Assembly: GCF_032884065.1 (NCBI RefSeq)
Contig: NC_088880.1
Coordinates: 23,289,696-23,353,695, forward strand
Direction: 5' to 3'
Length of the DNA stretch: 64,000 bases
Origin: Artemia franciscana
Taxonomy: Eukaryota; Arthropoda; Branchiopoda; Anostraca; Artemiidae
Shown: one piece after another, positions 58,636-64,000 of the stretch
Position numbering within the stretch: the stretch's first letter is position 1
Layout: the number at the start of each line of letters is the position of its first letter
Program-made: the position numbers and the translations under genes
The notes under the pieces: generated by a model
What the model was told of the DNA's origin: nothing
What the model saw: the letters and a program-made list of their open reading frames with translations, nothing else
The model's database searches: none

Positions 58636-59400
58636 ACGTTTTTAATTAATGCATGTTTGGTTTTGGCTCTCCGCACATAAATTATTAAAATTAAATTTGT
58701 ATATTAATTTTTTTTTTTATTGGCTAAATGGCTTTCTCTTAGTTTTGATCAGACGATTCTGAGAAATAAGGGGTGGAGAAGGAGGCCTAGTAGCCCTCCA
58801 ATTTTTTGGTTGCTTAAAAAGGCAACTAGAACTTTGAATTTTTAACGAACGTTTTTATTAGTAAAAATTATACGTAACTTATAAATTAGCCAAAAGTAAA
58901 ACAGTTCAAAATAGGGATGATACCTTTTTATTGACAGTGAAATATAAAATTTTTTAAAAAAGATTTTATTTAAAAAATTTAAAAAATTTTATATTTCACT
59001 GTCAATAAAAAGGTATCATCCCTATTTTGAACTGTTTTACTTTCGTCATGGAAAGGCAGTGTGGTCTTCGAAGTTATCTATTATAAATTAGCAACTTACG
59101 TAACAATCTTATATTTTTATTATGTATACAAGGGAGTTTGTATCCTCGTTAATACCTCGCTCTTTACATTAAATCTTAAGTTTTGTCCTAATTCTTTAAT
59201 AATGACCCCTGAATCAGAAAGGCCGTAGAATAAATAATTGAAATTACTAAAAATACTTTGGCATAAAGAGCGTGGTATTTATCTCCTCCTAAATACCTCG
59301 CTCTTTATGCTAAAGTATTTTTAGAACCCCTCATATGCGTTATAATCTCTGTTCGTTTTAAGTTTCAATGGTACTCCTTCCTTTCATTTGAAAAAACGTT
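58636..59400 (-). repeat. Repeat F long variant, minus strand, interrupted
   Basis: Complement of the 38318-39460 unit: 'taatgcatgtttggttttgg', 'ggctaaatggct', 'ccaattttttggttgcttaa', then after an insertion 'gcaacttacgtaac' and 'cctcgctctttacattaaat', with the outer arm ending 'ctccttcctttcatttgaaa'. Confidence 0.7.
58891..59090. mobile_element. 200-bp palindromic insertion with 12-bp flanking repeats
   Basis: The direct repeat TTATAAATTAGC lies at 58879-58890 and 59091-59102. Inside is a near-perfect hairpin (58893-59043, arms of about 67 bp starting AAAGTAAAACAGTTCAAAA). Some 47 bp of unpaired tail follow with 'cgtcatggaaaggcagtgtg'. The sibling repeats near 38600-38640 and 39190-39220 lack it, which shows the empty site. 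Confidence 0.75.
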
Positions 59401-59439
59401 TTCATGTTTATTTTTCATTGTTTTCTAATTGTAATGCTA

Positions 59440-60270
59440 GAAAATCATGCGCCCTTTTCCTTGAATTTTTCTTCCCCCATGACAGATTCCTCCAAGGAAA
59501 GATCCTCCAACATAGCCCCCTCCCCTCAGCCCCACCCACCAAACAAAATAAAATCCCCCTGAAAACGTCTGGACACTTCCCAATAACCATTACTATATGT
59601 AAACACTGGTCAAAATTTGTAACTTGCAGCCCCTCCCCCAGGGAATGTGGGGGAGTAAATCATGCCCAAATACATAGTTATTATGGTTTTCGACTATGCT
59701 GAACAAAATGGATATCTCAAAATCTTGATCCGTTGACATTGGGGAAAAAATGAGCGTGGGAGGGGACCTAGATGCCCTCCAATTTTTTTGGTCACTTAAA
59801 AAGGGCACTAGAACTTTTTATTTCCGTTAGAATGAGCCCTCTTGCGACATTCTAGGACCACTTGGTCGATACGATGACCCCTGGGAAAAAAAAACAAAAA
59901 AAAAAAAACAAACAAATAAACACGCACCCGTGATTTGTCTTCTGGCAAAAAATACAAAATTCCACGTTTTTGTAGATAGAAGCTTGAAACTTCTACAGTA
60001 GGGTTCTCGGATACGCTGAATCTGATGGTGTGATTTTCGTTAAGATTATATGACTTTTAAGGGCTGTTTCCCCCTATTTTCTTAAATAAGGCAAATTTTC
60101 TCAGATTCGTAACTTTTGATGGGTAAGACTAAACTTGATGAAACTTATATATTTAAAATCAGCATTAAAATACAATTCTTTTGGTGTAGCTATTGATATC
60201 AAAATTCAATTTTTTAGAGTTTTGGTTACTATTGAGCTGGGTCGCTCCGTTACCACGAACTGTTTGAAAT
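59440..60270 (-). repeat. Repeat H, long minus-strand copy
   Basis: Includes the distal part (complement of the 'ggaggatctttccttgg' block at about 59485-59515), 'cagcccctcccccagggaat', 'gatgacccctgggaaa', 'gtagatagaagcttgaaact', and the start 'gggtcgctccgttaccacga'. A short gap has removed part of the start hairpin. Confidence 0.82.
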
Positions 60271-60274
60271 TGAA

Positions 60275-60415
60275 AGAAAGAATCAAACTTTAGCGTAAAG
60301 AGTGGGGCGTTGAGGAAGGAACAGCCCCTTTCATACACGGAGTAGTTTCTGTTCGTTTTAAGTTTTAATGTCATTCCTTACTTTCAGTTAAAAAAAAACT
60401 TATTTTTTTAAAATT
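60275..60415. repeat. Repeat F, right half only
   Basis: 'aaactttagcgtaaagagtg' through 'ggggcgttgaggaagg', 'acggagtagtttctgttcgt' and 'cattccttactttcagttaa'. The left arm is missing and repeat H abuts directly. 60416-60771 beyond shows no gene or repeat. Confidence 0.72.
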
Positions 60416-60771
60416 TAATCTATTATAGAATGAAAGCAAATTTGTCGACTAATGTTAAAACATTGAACCAAAGGAGTGCAGAAAAATAAGATACAACAAA
60501 CTTGGACAGGAAACATAGGCTTAAGTAGCCTTGAGCGATGCCACTAATACAATATAATGTAGAACCAGTAGTTTAGTTTTGAACTTAAACTCTTTTTATT
60601 TAATTATCATGGCCAAGCAATATTTCATTAAGAAAAACAAACATACAGGTAACTTTACCTAAAGTAAAATCCAATTTTCATTAATTCGATTTCACAGATA
60701 AGTTGAATTTTACACATTGGATTCTAGATGTAATCCACAGGTGAGTAAGCTGCGCACTTCTTTGGTACTGA

Positions 60772-60886
60772 TTGGGGTTGTCAAGTACTTAAATGTGTCC
60801 CCTGAATATCTAAAAATGTGTCATCCTTAGCTATAATGTATCCATCTTGAAATCTCAAAAACAAGAGGTTGTTACTTTACTAGTTG
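60772..60886 (-). repeat. Fragment of the 42590-43140 family
   Basis: 'ggggttgtcaagtacttaaa', 'aatgtgtcccctgaa', 'aaatctcaaaaacaagaggt' and 'ctttactagttgta' match the complement of 43020-43140 with changes. It abuts the start of the next repeat H copy. Confidence 0.5.
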
Positions 60887-60887
60887 T

Positions 60888-61720
60888 ATCAAACAGTTCG
60901 TGGTAAGGAACTGTAGTAAGGAGCGACCCGGCTTAATAGTAATCAAAACTCTAAAAAATGGAATTTTGATACCAATAGCTACATCAAAGAATTACATTTT
61001 AATGCTGATTTTAAATATATAAGTTTCATCAAGTTTAGTCTTACCCATCAAAAGTTACGAGGCTGAGAAAATTTGCCTTATTTTAGAAAATAGGAGGAAA
61101 CACCCCCTAAAAGTCATAAAATCTTAACGAAAATCACACCATCAGATTTAGAGTACCCTACTGTAGATGTTTCAAGCTGCTATCTACAAAAATGTAGAAT
61201 TTTGTATTTTTGGACAGAAGACAGATCATGGATGCGTCTTTATTTGTTTGTTTGTTGTTTTTTTTTCCAAGGGGTGATCATACCGACCCAGTGGTCCTAG
61301 AATGTCACGAGAGGGTTCATTCTAACGAAAAATTAAAAGTGCTAGTGCCCTTTTTAAGTGACCAAAAAATTGGAGGGCACCTATGCCCCCTCTCATGCAT
61401 ATTTTTCCCAGTCACTAGAACACAATTTTGAGACAGCCATTCTGTCCACCTTGGTTCAAAAACCTAATAACTATTTTTTTGGGGATGACTTAATCCTCCA
61501 CAGTCCCCGGGGGAGGGGCTGCAAGTTAAAACTTTGACCATTATTTACATATTTTAATGGTTATTATGATGTGTACAGACGTTTTCAGGGACTTTCTGTG
61601 CGTTGGGGTGGGGGTGGGTCGGGGGTAGGGGGTCACTTGGGAGGATATTTCCATGGAGGAATTTATTACGAGGGATGAGAATTTTCATGAAGGGGGTGCA
61701 GGATTTTTTTTTGACTATTT
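60888..61720 (+). repeat. Repeat H, long copy
   Basis: Starts CAGTTCGTGGTAAGGAACTG at 60894 (one stem base changed) and carries every block to 'ggggaggggctgcaagttaa', 'gtgtacagacgttttcaggg' and 'ggaggatatttccatggagg'. No coding function is supported. Confidence 0.85.
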
Positions 61721-61811
61721 TTCTACACCTAAATACTGACACAAGCCAATGGAATGACCGAAATAATTTGTTCATCCTGGCCTGATAAACCCATTGACTT
61801 TGTATAAATTC

Positions 61812-62880
61812 AAATACTTTATAATAATAATGAATAATAATATTTTTATTTTTGCCCGCTCATCCAAAAAAAGCGGAGTAATACAAAAGAAGATAAGGAA
61901 AGAACAAAAACACTCAGCATCAAAGAACAAAATTAAGAAATAACTTCATCATTCGTACTCGTAGATCTGGTGTAGAGGCAAAAACTCGAATAATTTTTCC
62001 TACGCCTTTTTTTTCTGCACTTGTTTCAGCAGAAGGCACAATGACAATTGGGCCCACCATATTTTGAGATCTTAGAACAAATGCATTTTGTATCGTAGAG
62101 CGGATATCGAAGCAAAAATGCTTCGATTTGCAGTATACATATGGGAGTTTTAGTCTGTCAGTTTGTGTGAACCAGTCCCACAGCCACAGCTTGGATACCA
62201 ATACAATTACGAAAACTCGATTTATTTTTGGGACACAGTGCGCGGTAGCGATGCTAGCGGCTGGAGACAGGAAACTGGCAGCACAGTTTAGATACTGATA
62301 TTGGTATCTAAGCTGTGTATGCAACAAAACAAAATTGTGTTCCCATCTATTGCGTTGTTGTACAATCTACACGTCGAAGCGCGGACTTAGAGGAGGCGCC
62401 AAGTTCAGAGCTCTGTACCAAAATCTTATCATGGGCAACATAGGAGTTTTCATAACTGTATAGGTATCTAAGCTGTGTTGTGCCCAAAGCGGAGATACAT
62501 AAAGCAGGTGAGGGAGAGCAACCACTGCATAAAGCTTTGCAAGAATCTTCCTGTTTAAGCTAAATTTCAGAGAGACAAACTTCCCGTAACTTAAACGAAT
62601 ACTCTTGGTAATTTTCTCGATTATTAGTAAACGGGAACATCTGACATCATGACCGTACGTTATTCCCAGGTATTTCATGGTATTTCCAGGGATAATTTTC
62701 ATTTGTTCAACCGTTACATATGTAGGACCACTGCTTTTCTACTTGCTTGCCGAGGAACAAAATTCAACAAACTCCGTCTTTAGTGCGTTGACCCTTAGAC
62801 CGATACTTTTATAATCAGTGATCAGGTGGTCAATATTTTCTTGTAGAGAAAATAGTTTATGTCAAGCACAAGGATGTATC
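61812..62880 (-). mobile_element. Decayed LINE, 3' half, minus strand (second family)
   Basis: On the minus strand, LQENIDHLITDYKSIGLRVN and ALKTEFVEFC (about 62745-62870) lead, after a stop, into MKIIPGNTMKYLGITYGHDV and KLYAVVALPHLLYVSPLWAQ (62367-62702). This is the palm and thumb region of a Jockey/CR1-like reverse transcriptase. Further down are LPYVYCKSKHFCFDIRSTIQ and a 3' end with 'gatgagcgggc' and an ATT-type tail. Stops and frame changes mark it as dead, and at least one small palindromic repeat interrupts it near 62282-62480. Confidence 0.7.
62185..62317. mobile_element. CACAGCTTAGATACC palindromic repeats in the LINE
   Basis: CACAGCTTGGATACCAATA at 62185 faces TATTGGTATCTAAGCTGTG ending at 62317. 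The inner piece 62282-62317 alone is also a hairpin, and a further GGTATCTAAGCTGTG ends near 62479. The ends match those of the 65-bp element at 22605-22669. No clear duplicated target was found, so exact boundaries are unsure. Confidence 0.5.
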
Positions 62881-63381
62881 CATGTTTTTTTTTAGGGAGT
62901 TACTTTTCTCAGGGGTAGGGGAGACGTAAAAAATTAGAAAAAATTTCTAGGGGTGTGGTTCAAACCCAACCCCCCCCGGTAAAATTATAGCAGTTTATAT
63001 AACTGGCTTACCAATAAAGTGAATATACCACTCAATGCCTTTTCTTTATGTTCTTTACGAATGTAATAATGTAGAACTGAAAAAATGTAGCATTATTTTT
63101 TCGAAAACGATGGAAAAGATGGCGCTGAGAAAACGTAGTATTATTTTGTGGAAAACGAGCGATCAGTCATACTTTAATTGAAAATTTGTCAATTTTAAAA
63201 GCTCAAGCAGTGATGAAATTTGATTTTGCGCTAAAAAGTGATTATTATATTTATAAAGAACATAAAAAAGGCATCAAGTGGTATGTTCAATTTATTGGTA
63301 AGTTAGTTCAGTTACATGACCTATCATTATTTTTTGAAAATTCGTCATTTCTAAGAACTCAAAAAGTGCTTAAATTTGAAT
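62881..63381. other. A+T-rich DNA, nothing recognised
   Basis: A C-run lies near 62970-62980. The 70-codon frame at 63186-63398 runs into repeat H and is not supported. Confidence 0.4.
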
Positions 63382-64000
63382 CAAACAGTTCGTGGTAACG
63401 AACTGTAGTAAGGAGCGACCCGGCTCAATAGAAACCAAAACTCTAAAAAATGGAATTTTGATATCAATAGCTACATCAAAAGGATCGCATTTTAATGCTG
63501 ATTTTAAATATATAAGTTTCATCAAGTTTAGTCTTACCCATCAAGACTTACGAGCCTGAGAAAATTTGCCTTATTTAAGAAAATAGGGGGAAACACCCCC
63601 TAAAAGTCGTAGAGTCTTAACGAAAATGACACCATCAGATTCAGCGTATCAGAGAACCCTACCGTAGAAGTGTCAAGCTCCTATCTACAAAAATATGGAA
63701 TTTTGTATTTTTTGCCAAAATCACGGGTGCGTGTTTATTTGTTTGTTTTTTTTGTTTTTTTTTTTCTTTTTCCCAGGGGTCATCGTATCGACCAATTGGT
63801 CCTAGATTGTTGCAAGAGGGCTCATTCTAACGGAAATGAAAAGTTCTAGTGCCCTTTTTAAGTGACCAAAAAAAATGGAGGGCATCTAGGCCCCCTCCCA
63901 CGCTCATTTTTTCCCAATGTCAACGGATCAAGATTTTGAGATATCCATTTTGTTCAGCATAGTCGAAAACCATAATAACTATATATTTGGGCATGATTTA
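63382..64000 (+). repeat. Repeat H, cut by the end of the window
   Basis: Intact start CAGTTCGTGGTAACGAACTG at 63386, then the standard blocks to 'gatatccattttgttcagca' and 'ccataataactata'. It continues beyond the sequence. Confidence 0.85.

Noticed and set aside
61920-62327. 135-codon minus-strand frame as a host gene
   Set aside because: It sits within the 3' half of a decayed LINE and crosses small palindromic repeats. Only scattered LINE C-terminal-like peptides are seen.

Overview
This is eukaryotic, repeat-dominated, mostly non-coding DNA, probably from an arthropod. The evidence is three kinds of LINE reverse-transcriptase remains, a tRNA-derived SINE, palindromic MITE-like elements, long tandem arrays, a TATA-type promoter and no operon-like gene packing. 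The dispersed repeats look to me like those of brine-shrimp-type crustaceans (Artemia), but that is an impression from memory and not a search result. I see no rRNA, functional tRNA or CRISPR array. I recognise only one believable host-type gene, present in two near-identical convergent copies: a RING-finger plus ankyrin-repeat protein.

Layout. 1-3640 is a diverged tandem array of about 270-bp units. 3641-9184 holds two whole copies and one partial copy of a 2.15-kb unit. The missing right-hand part of the third copy turns up at 21109-22025, so the third copy spans 11.9 kb of other DNA. That DNA contains a tandem-repeat element (9185-11080), a CT-rich array, and a very large inverted repeat with arms 12046-15671 and 16374-20017 around a 702-bp centre. 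Each arm carries, from outside in, the CT-rich array, a broken LINE, a dispersed-repeat fragment, a SINE and the RING-ankyrin gene with its promoter. The right gene is 343 codons. The left gene is cut at the arm boundary and ends after 309 codons.

22026-34660 holds a decayed LINE carrying a 65-bp palindromic insertion, short tandem arrays, further LINE scraps and long featureless A+T-rich DNA. 34715-37125 is a pair of about 520-bp inverted repeats. 37155-64000 is built largely from two families that I name here. Repeat H starts with the hairpin CAGTTCGTGGTAACGAACTG and is 0.3-1.1 kb long. Repeat F is a foldback element whose arms begin CTGAAAGTAAGGAGC. This part also has a 2.7-kb region of about 130-bp units arranged in two opposite orientations (43981-46690), a segmental duplication (47.07-51.06 kb against 55.97-58.06 kb), and two more LINE 3' ends.

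Relations. The 270-bp array units are colinear with the middle of repeat H. The 2.15-kb unit contains an arm of repeat F and a piece of the 290-bp array element. Much of the window is therefore made from the same few sequences, tandemised, inverted and nested. Coordinates of diverged repeats are approximate to about 10-30 bp.
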